Below, one piece after another: positions 1-5,178 of a stretch of DNA of 5,178 nt (the stretch's first letter is position 1; every line of letters begins with the position of its first letter). The translations under genes were made by a program, and so were the position numbers. The notes under the pieces are model-generated. The model worked only from the letters and a program-made list of their open reading frames with translations, was not told the DNA's origin and searched no databases. The DNA is from Alphaproteobacteria bacterium (GTDB lineage: Bacteria > Pseudomonadota > Alphaproteobacteria > Micavibrionales > UBA1664), in the NCBI GenBank assembly GCA_002401195.1, contig NVSI01000121.1:1-5178 (forward strand), written 5' to 3'.

Positions 1-3000
1 CAAACGCTCCGCGCCTTAAAGCCGCCGCGGACACACAAGAGCGCATTCAATCAAGCCTTAAAGATCAGGAAGCACGCTATGATCTCTCAATGATGGGGCA
101 ACCCCATGAAATTCGCATGCATGCCGCGGCACTCAATAATGCAGGATTTTTCGCTATTTTTGACTCGTCTTATCGTCAGGCAAAAAAGGTCGTCACACTG
201 GCGGCAAAACAGAAAGAAAAATTTGATCCAGAAAAAGCCGCCAATACATTGCGCTCCATTGCCGATAACAAAGAAGAAAAAGAGAAGATCGAACAAGACG
301 TCCAGCTTCAGACCATATGCGGATCCTCTTTCAATGGCATACAGACCGACTTCAAAAAACTTGAGCAAATCAATGAATGGGCGGCAAATGTCCGCAAACG
401 CTATGCGTCCGGCGATGAATTTTCCCGAAACGTCCGCCAATGGCTTTTAAAAGGCGATATGGAGGAGCTGGATTCTGTGAGGGACTTGGCAAGTGATGAT
501 CGCTTTGTCGCTCTGAAAAGCAAAATAGCGGACATTAAGGATACAGTGTCGCCCGACACTCCAGTTAAAAAGTACCTGGACGGCCTGATGGTAAAAGCCG
601 AAAAGCTGAATACGCTAAAAGACCAGCTTCAAAATGCAGCATCCGGCGAAGCGATAACCTTCGCCAATATTGCCAAGGATCTGCCGCGCCTTCAAAACGC
701 CAAAGAAGCACGCGATGCCGCCGATAAAGACAATGTGGTTAAAAAGTTTTTCGGTAATGATTATAAAGGCGCAGAAACCGATATTGAAGATATTGACCAA
801 ACCGCACGCTTTATCAGCGAGTGCCTAGCCATACCAGAGCTGGAGAACGGTTTTGATGTGTTTTTAAATAAGGATTTTGCAAAAACATGGAAAACCCTTG
901 ACGAACAACTGGATGCGTTAACCAATACGGTGGATGCAACCACCCGCATAGCAACGGAGGTTGACGGCCATGCCAATATCCGTTTTGGCTCAGCGTCTGA
1001 CGAAAATTACTGGCTGGATATTGAACTGCAATCTCTCGCAAAACAGTTGTCACAAGCCCTTAAAAAGCCGAATGCGCTTAATCAATGGGTGGAGTTGAAC
1101 GGATACTATGCCAAGGCCGCCGATAGCATCAAGGGCGAATTGCTCCAAACATACGATCAGGAAAAGCTCGATTTTGATACGCTCCCTATGGCCTTCGAAT
1201 ATATGATTTACAGTGCCGTGGCGCGGGAGATTTACCAACGCAATCCGGTAATCTCTAAAACCAGCGGCATGAGCCTGGAACAGGCCAGAACCAGAATTAA
1301 AGAGCTGGATCAGGAAATAATGGAGCTTCAGCAAACAGAGCTTTGTAACAAATTAAACGCCGCCAAGCCCATAGCCGGAAACGGACGGGGCAGAAAAAGC
1401 ACATGGACAGAAGGTGCGCTCATCCATAATGAGATCAGCAAACAACGCCGTCATGTAGCCATCAGAGATCTTATGAAGCGTGCCGGCCAATCCATTCAAA
1501 AGATTAAACCGTGTTTTCTTATGTCGCCGCTGACGGTCGCGCAGTATCTCGACCCCGGGAAGTTTAAATTTGATCTGGTTGTGATCGACGAAGCCTCACA
1601 GATGCGCCCAGAGGATGCGTTGGGCGGTGTCGCGCGCGCTAACCAGATTGTTGTTGTAGGGGATCCACAACAGCTCCCGCCGACCTCATTTTTCCAATCA
1701 TCCGCAAAAGATGATGATGCTGTTGATGAGGATTTTACATCCGAGGCGATCATGGACATGGCTTTATCATCTTTCAGGCCGTCACGGACATTGAGCCGTC
1801 ATTATCGCTCACAGCATGAAAGCCTGATTGCATTTTCAAACTATCACTTCTATGACCAGAGCCTTGTGTTGTTCCCATCTCCTATCAAAAACCCCGATGA
1901 GTTGGGTGTTAAGTTGGAATATATTGGCGGCACCTATGCAGCAAACTCAAACATGGATGAGGTCGAGGCGATCGTAAAAGCCGCGCTGGACTTCATGCGT
2001 AAGCACCCAGATCGCAGCCTGGGCATAGCGACGATGAATCAGGTGCAAAAAGACCTGATTGAAATTGAGATGGATCGCGCCTTTATCGAGCATCCGCATG
2101 CGGCAAAATATAAAGCCAGCTATCAAAACACGCTTGAATCCTTCTTTGTGAAGAACCTTGAAAGCGTCCAGGGGGATGAGCGCGACGCCATCTTTATCTC
2201 CACGGTGTACGGCCCAGACAAAAACGGTACGGTCATGCAACGCTTCGGGCCGATAAATCGCGCCGGAGGCTATAGACGATTGAATGTATTGTTCTCCCGC
2301 GCCAAGAAAAACATGGTGGTCTTTACATCTCTTAGACCCGAGGACATTAAGATCAGCGATACATCCTCTGAAGGCATACGCGCATTAAGGGGCTTTTTGG
2401 CTTATGCCACTACGGGCGTTATTGATGAAGGTCAGCGCGATGCCGAAGAAATACCGGACAGCGATTTTGAAGTCTGGGTCAAAGAAAAGCTGGAAAGCAT
2501 TGGCTGTGAAGTCCATCCACAAGTCGGCGTGGCGGGCTATCGCATTGATCTGGGCGTTAAGCACCCCAAATACCCTTACGGCTATCTTATGGGCGTTGAG
2601 TGCGACGGTGCCACATACCACTCCTCAAAATCAGCGCGGGAGCGTGATGTTATCCGCCAGCAAGTGCTTGAAGGGCTGGGATGGCGTATATACCGCATCT
2701 GGTCAACGGATTGGTTTTCCAATACAGCGCAGGAATTTGAAAAGCTCAAAGCCTATATTCAAGAGCTACTGGACAGCGACGACCTGAAAAAAGCCCCCGA
2801 TGAAAGTAAGGTTATTGAGCATGATTTTACGCCTGATGAGAAGGATGACGAGCCGGAAGACCTGTTCGAAGCGGCGGAAAAGACAAACGCCATCAAAGGC
2901 AATGTGGTCGAGCTGTACGATAACGTGACCTATTTTTTGGTCAAAGATAAAGGGGGAAAAGAAAAGAGATCAGTACAAATTGTTCCCACACAGGGGGATC

Positions 3001-3140
3001 CAAATTCCGGCACTATAGCAAAACATTCGTCTATAGGACGAGCTTTATTGGGTGCTGATGAAGGTGATGAAGTAGAGTGTACTTTACCTATTGGAGAAGT
3101 AACGCTTGAAATTATAAATGTGGATAAACATAAAAAATAG
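1..3140 (+). CDS. C-terminal part of a large SF1 helicase-nuclease (DUF4011/Hhe-like) with a GreA-like tail; 5' end outside window
   Basis: The frame (first full codon at 3) has no stop back to the left edge, so the ATG at 90 is not a believable start; about 1045 residues are visible. Seen, in order: a long charged, helical, coiled-coil-like region (about 3-1350) that in this family is inserted between the P-loop and motif II; the family signature before motif II (LIHNEISKQRRH, then KPCFLMSPLTVAQYL, about 1420-1550); motif II DEAS (1587-1598); motif III GDPQQLPP (1659-1682); motif IV-like HYRSQHESLIAFSN (about 1800-1841); motif V SVQGDERDAIFIS (2163-2201); motif VI RRLNVLFSRAKKN (about 2274-2312). 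A Vsr-like nuclease follows (about 2460-2720), then an acidic linker and a GreA-like domain (about 2892-3128). No Walker A is visible; it should lie upstream. Known: related proteins (Hhe) protect against phage, presumably by ATP-driven translocation on nucleic acid and cleavage. Inference: a defence or cargo gene beside a prophage. Helicase and nuclease assignment is firm; the defence role is likely but unproven. Confidence 0.93.
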   Translation, partial: NAPRLKAAADTQERIQSSLKDQEARYDLSMMGQPHEIRMHAAALNNAGFFAIFDSSYRQAKKVVTLAAKQKEKFDPEKAANTLRSIADNKEEKEKIEQDVQLQTICGSSFNGIQTDFKKLEQINEWAANVRKRYASGDEFSRNVRQWLLKGDMEELDSVRDLASDDRFVALKSKIADIKDTVSPDTPVKKYLDGLMVKAEKLNTLKDQLQNAASGEAITFANIAKDLPRLQNAKEARDAADKDNVVKKFFGNDYKGAETDIEDIDQTARFISECLAIPELENGFDVFLNKDFAKTWKTLDEQLDALTNTVDATTRIATEVDGHANIRFGSASDENYWLDIELQSLAKQLSQALKKPNALNQWVELNGYYAKAADSIKGELLQTYDQEKLDFDTLPMAFEYMIYSAVAREIYQRNPVISKTSGMSLEQARTRIKELDQEIMELQQTELCNKLNAAKPIAGNGRGRKSTWTEGALIHNEISKQRRHVAIRDLMKRAGQSIQKIKPCFLMSPLTVAQYLDPGKFKFDLVVIDEASQMRPEDALGGVARANQIVVVGDPQQLPPTSFFQSSAKDDDAVDEDFTSEAIMDMALSSFRPSRTLSRHYRSQHESLIAFSNYHFYDQSLVLFPSPIKNPDELGVKLEYIGGTYAANSNMDEVEAIVKAALDFMRKHPDRSLGIATMNQVQKDLIEIEMDRAFIEHPHAAKYKASYQNTLESFFVKNLESVQGDERDAIFISTVYGPDKNGTVMQRFGPINRAGGYRRLNVLFSRAKKNMVVFTSLRPEDIKISDTSSEGIRALRGFLAYATTGVIDEGQRDAEEIPDSDFEVWVKEKLESIGCEVHPQVGVAGYRIDLGVKHPKYPYGYLMGVECDGATYHSSKSARERDVIRQQVLEGLGWRIYRIWSTDWFSNTAQEFEKLKAYIQELLDSDDLKKAPDESKVIEHDFTPDEKDDEPEDLFEAAEKTNAIKGNVVELYDNVTYFLVKDKGGKEKRSVQIVPTQGDPNSGTIAKHSSIGRALLGADEGDEVECTLPIGEVTLEIINVDKHKK
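2460..2720 (+). other. Vsr-like / MTES_1575-type PD-(D/E)xK nuclease domain within the helicase
   Basis: This segment encodes the nuclease module that typically ends DUF4011-type helicases. Visible elements are a conserved Glu in the first helix (FEVWVKEKL, codon 2469), an Asp in YRIDLGV (codon 2547), the GVECDGATYH strand with Glu at 2598 and Asp at 2604, and the helix-strand block RERDVIRQQVLEGLGWRIYRIWSTDWF (about 2637-2717; the whole block is characteristic). The usual active-site Lys of the PD-(D/E)xK fold is replaced by the Asp of ECDG, which I believe is normal for this subfamily. All recognisable catalytic positions are intact, so the nuclease is expected to be active. The substrate (DNA strand polarity, modified bases) cannot be read from sequence. 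Confidence 0.88.
2892..3137 (+). other. GreA/GreB C-terminal-like domain fused to the end of the helicase-nuclease
   Basis: The last ~80 residues match the pattern of the GreA/GreB C-terminal domain (PF01272 fold, FKBP-like). A strand with IKGNVVELYDN is followed by VQIVPTQGDPNSGTIAK, then the diagnostic SSIGRALLGADEGDEVE (about 3027-3077), and then LPIGEVTLEIINV. E. coli GreA has the equivalent series YRIVGDDEAD, SPIARGLIGKEEDDVV and TPGGEVEFEVIKVE. The GreA N-terminal coiled coil with its acidic tip, which stimulates RNA cleavage, is absent; an acidic linker (about 2765-2880, rich in Asp/Glu/Lys) precedes the domain instead. In known Gre factors this domain docks at the rim of the RNA polymerase secondary channel. 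Inference: it may tether the helicase-nuclease to RNA polymerase. The assignment is by memory of the family pattern, without a profile search. Confidence 0.8.
3112..3140. other. 29-bp convergent overlap between helicase and endolysin genes
   Basis: The plus-strand helicase stop (TAG, 3138-3140) lies inside the minus-strand endolysin gene, whose stop (TAA on the minus strand, 3112-3114) lies inside the helicase gene. The last eight endolysin residues (IFYVYPHL) are therefore encoded antisense to the end of the GreA-like domain. No inverted repeat followed by a T-run is apparent on either strand around 3100-3180; the short palindrome AAGGCCTT (about 3165-3172) is too small to count as a terminator. 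The lack of spacing suggests a junction made by recombination, in which one gene took its stop codon from the other. Confidence 0.85.
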
Positions 3141-3555
3141 ACTCAGCTTCCCTACGTCTAGCAAGGCCTTTTAATTTGCGGCCACCAGCCCAGACCCAGC
3201 GCATAAGTTGATTTGGCACCTTACTATGGTTCTGGCGGTTAATGACACGGCGCAGGGTTGAGCGTTGGAGTGCGCCTGACCCTAGATTATAGGTGAATGA
3301 TACCAACGCGTCGAACTGCCCATCTGTTAATGGTACTGTAATCAGGCGCAGGACTGCTCGTTCGGCTATTTGTGCATCTGTGCGCAACAATTCCTCAGCT
3401 TCGTCTTGGGTGATACCAGCGGAGAAGTCCTCGCCCTTTTTGACAACATGACCATAGCCGATGGTTGGATATTCTGCAGGGCAAAAATAAACGGTTGAAG
3501 AAAAACCCTCGAACCGTTTGATTAAGTCTATTCCTTCTTGTGTGATGTGTCTCAT
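3112..3555 (-). CDS. Phage endolysin, GH24 (T4/lambdoid-type) lysozyme
   Basis: A 147-residue muramidase that hydrolyses the MurNAc-GlcNAc bonds of peptidoglycan at the end of the lytic cycle. The N-terminus has the GH24 signature: IDLIKRFEGF with catalytic Glu16, then Cys25 and Thr31, which fits the E-8aa-(D/C)-5aa-T motif, followed by IGYGH. Later blocks are also typical: ITQDEAEELLRTD, LTDGQFDALVSFTYNLG (about residues 77-93) and the C-terminal GLARRREAE. There is no signal peptide and no N-terminal signal-anchor helix, so export should depend on the holin encoded upstream. The ATG at 3555 overlaps the stop of the preceding gene as ATGA, with AGGAA ten bases upstream, so translation is probably coupled. 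Its C-terminal tail overlaps the opposing helicase gene. Length is normal for the family and the frame is intact. Confidence 0.95.
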   Translation of the reverse strand: MRHITQEGIDLIKRFEGFSSTVYFCPAEYPTIGYGHVVKKGEDFSAGITQDEAEELLRTDAQIAERAVLRLITVPLTDGQFDALVSFTYNLGSGALQRSTLRRVINRQNHSKVPNQLMRWVWAGGRKLKGLARRREAESIFYVYPHL

Positions 3556-3845
3556 TTTTCTAATGTTCCTATGACTGTTAAGTTTTTGTTTCCGTATTCA
3601 AAAGTGCCGTGCCATTGCTCTTGTCCGTTTACGTCTTTGCGTTCTAGTATCAAGGTAAATTGGTCGATGCCGTTTCGTTTGGCGGTGGCGTAATCTTTGA
3701 GTTCAAACCATGCTTTTCTAGCCAGCGTGGTTGCAGTTTTTTTCACCGTATAGACAAAGGCATCGAGTAAGGCCGACATCTCGGCCTCACTGCATTTTTC
3801 ATTTCTTATATCTTCAATCATGGCCTTGTAAAATAGCTTGCTCAT
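3552..3845 (-). CDS. Small phage protein of unknown function in the lysis cassette (97 aa)
   Basis: I do not recognise this protein. The start is taken as the ATG at 3845 because AAGGAG lies eight bases upstream; the frame can be extended to a TTG at 3902, but that start has no evident ribosome site. The product begins MSKLFYKAMIEDIRNEKC and has a predicted helical N-terminal half (SEAEMSALLDAFVYTVKKTA) followed by a more strand-like C-terminal half (FTLILERKDVNGQ, WHGTFEYGNKNLTVIGTL). It has no signal peptide and no clear membrane segment, so it is probably cytoplasmic and soluble. It lies between holin and endolysin, and its stop overlaps the endolysin start (ATGA), so the two are probably co-translated. 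A lysis-regulating or accessory role is possible from position alone; nothing in the sequence proves it. Confidence 0.8.
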   Translation of the reverse strand: MSKLFYKAMIEDIRNEKCSEAEMSALLDAFVYTVKKTATTLARKAWFELKDYATAKRNGIDQFTLILERKDVNGQEQWHGTFEYGNKNLTVIGTLEK

Positions 3846-3853
3846 TTGTTTAA

Positions 3854-3859
3854 CTCCTT
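3854..3859 (-). promoter_or_regulatory. Shine-Dalgarno AAGGAG that fixes the start of the 97-aa protein
   Basis: CTCCTT on the plus strand reads AAGGAG on the minus strand, with eight bases to the ATG at 3845. This decides for the internal ATG over the TTG 57 bases upstream at 3902. The same hexamer precedes the holin and the small membrane protein. Confidence 0.8.
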
Positions 3860-3921
3860 GTTTTTGTATGAACAGTAACGCTTCGTTCAGCGACTTAATC
3901 AACTCAATAAGATGATGTTAT

Positions 3922-4380
3922 TCAGCCATTTGCGCGGAACTTTGAAAGTGCTCTTTGACCAAACCAGAAGGACATGACAGCAGCAAAAAGAGCTTGCGTT
4001 TCAATATCCCAAACAGCTACCAGTCCGTCGGTAATTCCGACGCCTTGATCAAGTAATTTGAATAAAGCCGCTGTTTTGACCGTTGCAAACAACAAAAAGA
4101 ATGCGTAGGTCAAAATTGGGCGCACAGATGCCCTTAAAGCTTCAACCCAGCGCACGCCACTAGGTTGGCTGGCATGTTTGTAAAGGGCTTGGCTTTCTGA
4201 AATATCTGCTTGAACATGGATTTCTTCCAAGCGTTGATTATGCCCTTGTTTTTGAGATTCCATTTGCCGGTCAAGAATCTCTAGCTCGTGTTTTTTATCG
4301 CTACGATCCTGCCAGATATTTAGAAAGTCCGGGAACGCAGATGAAATAAAGCCCAGTAGGCTTCCAAGTAATGTAAACAT
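3922..4380 (-). CDS. Holin, three-TM GTA type (superfamily like PF11351)
   Basis: A 152-residue membrane protein that should form the inner-membrane lesions through which the endolysin escapes. Visible: a hydrophobic N-terminal stretch (FTLLGSLLGFISSAFPDFLNIW, about residues 2-23; only partly TM-like), a charged amphipathic middle (DKKHELEILDRQMESQKQ and following, about 28-66, likely helical), the family-like block WVEALRASVRPILTYAFFLL (about 78-97) opening the second hydrophobic segment (to about 112), and a third (about 129-146, LFAAVMSFWFGQRAL). The pattern of a helical Glu/Gln/Lys-rich linker followed by a LRASVRP motif is what I know from holins of gene-transfer agents and many alphaproteobacterial prophages. 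AAGGAG lies seven bases before the ATG. The gene sits two genes upstream of the endolysin, as expected for a lysis cassette. Confidence 0.87.
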   Translation of the reverse strand: MFTLLGSLLGFISSAFPDFLNIWQDRSDKKHELEILDRQMESQKQGHNQRLEEIHVQADISESQALYKHASQPSGVRWVEALRASVRPILTYAFFLLFATVKTAALFKLLDQGVGITDGLVAVWDIETQALFAAVMSFWFGQRALSKFRANG

Positions 4381-4387
4381 AGTTTTT

Positions 4388-4393
4388 CTCCTT
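4388..4393 (-). promoter_or_regulatory. Shine-Dalgarno AAGGAG of the holin gene
   Basis: Plus-strand CTCCTT, seven bases from the holin ATG at 4380. It lies in the 30-bp gap after the preceding gene and supports the chosen holin start. Confidence 0.75.
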
Positions 4394-4410
4394 TTTGAGG
4401 TTGGTTTGGG

Positions 4411-4674
4411 TTAATTCAGTGGGGTTCGTAAAAACTTCAGGTCTTCCCGAATATCAATGATCTGCGACTTAATCGCCGCGAGATCCTCACGCATTTCGCC
4501 AACTACTTTGCGACCCGTAATGTCATTATTGACTTGGTTCTCAATGCTATTTAGGCGTTCGGTGAGTATTGCGATGCGAGAGCTGATCCATGAGGTCAAC
4601 TTCACCAGCGCAATAAGTATGGCCAAGCTGTGGGCAATAATGCCTACAGCCAAGCCCCATTCTGCAGGGGTCAT
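4411..4674 (-). CDS. Small membrane protein with one TM helix and C-terminal coiled coil, phage lysis-region accessory
   Basis: An 87-residue protein with a hydrophobic segment at about residues 8-31 (AVGIIAHSLAILIALVKLTSW), then a heptad-patterned charged helix (ILTERLNSIENQV, then MREDLAAIKSQIIDIREDLKFL, about 36-83). No lipobox Cys is present. One TM plus a coiled coil is the layout of XhlA-like lysis accessories, of DUF2730-type phage proteins and, loosely, of inner-membrane spanins; the sequence does not decide between them. AAGGAG lies nine bases before the ATG. It follows the tail-tip gene by 31 bp and precedes the holin by 30 bp, so it is co-transcribed with both. A role modulating the holin or linking envelope layers during lysis is inference from position and topology. 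Confidence 0.8.
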   Translation of the reverse strand: MTPAEWGLAVGIIAHSLAILIALVKLTSWISSRIAILTERLNSIENQVNNDITGRKVVGEMREDLAAIKSQIIDIREDLKFLRTPLN

Positions 4675-4683
4675 GCTTTGGTT

Positions 4684-4689
4684 CTCCTT
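4684..4689 (-). promoter_or_regulatory. Shine-Dalgarno AAGGAG of the small membrane protein gene
   Basis: Plus-strand CTCCTT, nine bases from the ATG at 4674, placed in the 31-bp gap after the tail-tip stop codon. It supports the chosen start. No promoter is recognisable in the gap, so read-through from the tail operon is expected. Confidence 0.7.
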
Positions 4690-4705
4690 ATTTGATTAAG
4701 TGTTG

Positions 4706-5178
4706 TTAGAGGTCGGCGGTATGAACAATCGGGTTTTCCACGACGGAAGAAATTTCAATCAAATCACCACGTGGCTTAATGGCCGTTACGCGTGCCAAAA
4801 CGCCCCAGTCTTCACCAACGCCGAAAGAAAAATGGGTGCGCTCTTCTTCGCTACCTGTGTAGGGCGTAAAGTCTATTTCATCGATAAGCTGGAGCTGGGT
4901 TTCATTGTTGGTTGCAATAACCTCCCACGGCCCACTGACAGAGCCATCACGCTTGCGTAAGGCAATATAATGAGTGTCCCCATCTGCAAATGTCACTGGC
5001 TCGGATAAGGTCAGTATAGGATGGGCATAAGCAACAACATCACCAGCTTCACCCCAGCGCGGCATATCATGCGCAATGGCAATTAAATCCCCATAGGTTG
5101 GAATCAACCCTTCAAGCTCTGTGCGAAAATTAACCATGCGCCGCCGATAGCGATTGGCAGCAGCCATATACAAACCTT
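4706..5178 (-). CDS. C-terminal end of a tail-tip/host-specificity protein (lambda gpJ / TipJ-like), partial
   Basis: The minus-strand frame has no stop up to the right edge; the TTG at 5171-5173 is an ordinary Leu codon (GLYMAAANRYRRR), so the start lies outside the window. About 157 residues are visible. The pattern fits the end of gpJ-type tail-tip proteins (Phage-tail_3 region): ANRYRRRMVNFRTELEGL, then GDLIAIAHDMPRWGEAGDVV (about 5025-5075), LTLSEPVTFADGDTHYIALRKRDGS, and later HFSFGVGEDWGVLARVTAIKP, ending in ENPIVHTADL. In this family the protein sits at the distal tip of a siphovirus tail, joins the baseplate hub and contributes to receptor recognition. It ends 31 bp before the lysis genes. 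There is no variable fibre-like extension after the conserved core, which suggests a short tip protein like those of alphaproteobacterial phages and GTAs. Confidence 0.85.
   Translation of the reverse strand, partial: GLYMAAANRYRRRMVNFRTELEGLIPTYGDLIAIAHDMPRWGEAGDVVAYAHPILTLSEPVTFADGDTHYIALRKRDGSVSGPWEVIATNNETQLQLIDEIDFTPYTGSEEERTHFSFGVGEDWGVLARVTAIKPRGDLIEISSVVENPIVHTADL

Noticed and set aside
90..92. ATG ATG at 90-95 as the start of the helicase gene
   Set aside because: The frame is open upstream to the window edge with the same kind of charged helical sequence, and the protein lacks the P-loop expected before motif II, so the true start is outside the window.
1366..1400. Possible Walker A (AGNGRGRKST)
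   Set aside because: Spacing and residues do not fit GxxGxGK[ST]. It lies just before the family-typical LIHNEISKQRRH block and motif II, where no P-loop is expected.
87..2621. Several minus-strand and alternative-frame ORFs of 60-130 codons inside the helicase gene
   Set aside because: They are antisense or out-of-frame shadows of a well-supported gene, with low-complexity or unlikely protein sequence and no ribosome sites of note.
3160..3176. AAGGCCTT palindrome near the helicase stop as a terminator
   Set aside because: Only four base pairs per arm with no loop, no U-tract, and inside the conserved endolysin coding sequence.
3100..3180. Prophage attachment site at the helicase/endolysin junction
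   Set aside because: No direct repeat partner, tRNA end or integrase is visible in the window, so an att call cannot be supported.
3846..3902. N-terminal extension of the 97-aa protein to a TTG at 3902
   Set aside because: The internal ATG has AAGGAG at eight bases; the extension would run through that ribosome site and starts with a weak codon without its own site.
4457..4960. Plus-strand ORFs of 80 and 86 codons opposite the small membrane protein and tail-tip genes
   Set aside because: They mirror strongly supported minus-strand genes and show no domain pattern of their own.

Overview
The window has two parts on opposite strands that meet head-on near position 3112-3140. The left 60% is one long plus-strand reading frame, open at the left edge. 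It is the C-terminal ~1045 residues of a very large superfamily-1 helicase-nuclease of the DUF4011/AAA_11/AAA_12 type with a Vsr-like (MTES_1575-type) nuclease. This is the architecture reported as the anti-phage protein Hhe. Helicase motifs II to VI and the nuclease core are present; the P-loop and any DUF4011 domain must lie upstream of the window. After the nuclease comes an acidic linker and then a domain that closely resembles the C-terminal (RNA-polymerase-binding) domain of GreA/GreB. This is the most unusual thing in the window.

The right 40% is a compact minus-strand phage late operon, read from right to left: the C-terminal end of a lambda gpJ-like tail-tip protein, a small one-TM coiled-coil membrane protein, a three-TM holin of the gene-transfer-agent holin type, a 97-residue protein of unknown function, and a GH24 endolysin. 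Spacing is tight (31 and 30 bp, then 76 bp, then a 4-bp ATGA overlap). Three of the four complete genes have an AAGGAG Shine-Dalgarno sequence. The order tail tip then holin then endolysin is the normal end of a siphovirus late region, so this is a prophage (or phage) segment with the helicase-nuclease beside its lysis end.

The two parts overlap convergently by 29 bp with no intergenic space and no visible terminator. The last ~140 bp of the helicase gene, which encode most of the GreA-like domain, are about 36% G+C, against about 51% in a sampled stretch of the nuclease region. This suggests that the tail was acquired separately or that a recombination boundary lies here.

The organism is probably a proteobacterium. 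The GTA-type holin and gpJ-type tail tip are common in Alphaproteobacteria, and the general composition is near 50% G+C, but nothing here fixes the genus. No tRNA, rRNA, CRISPR array, integrase, insertion sequence or convincing promoter is visible.
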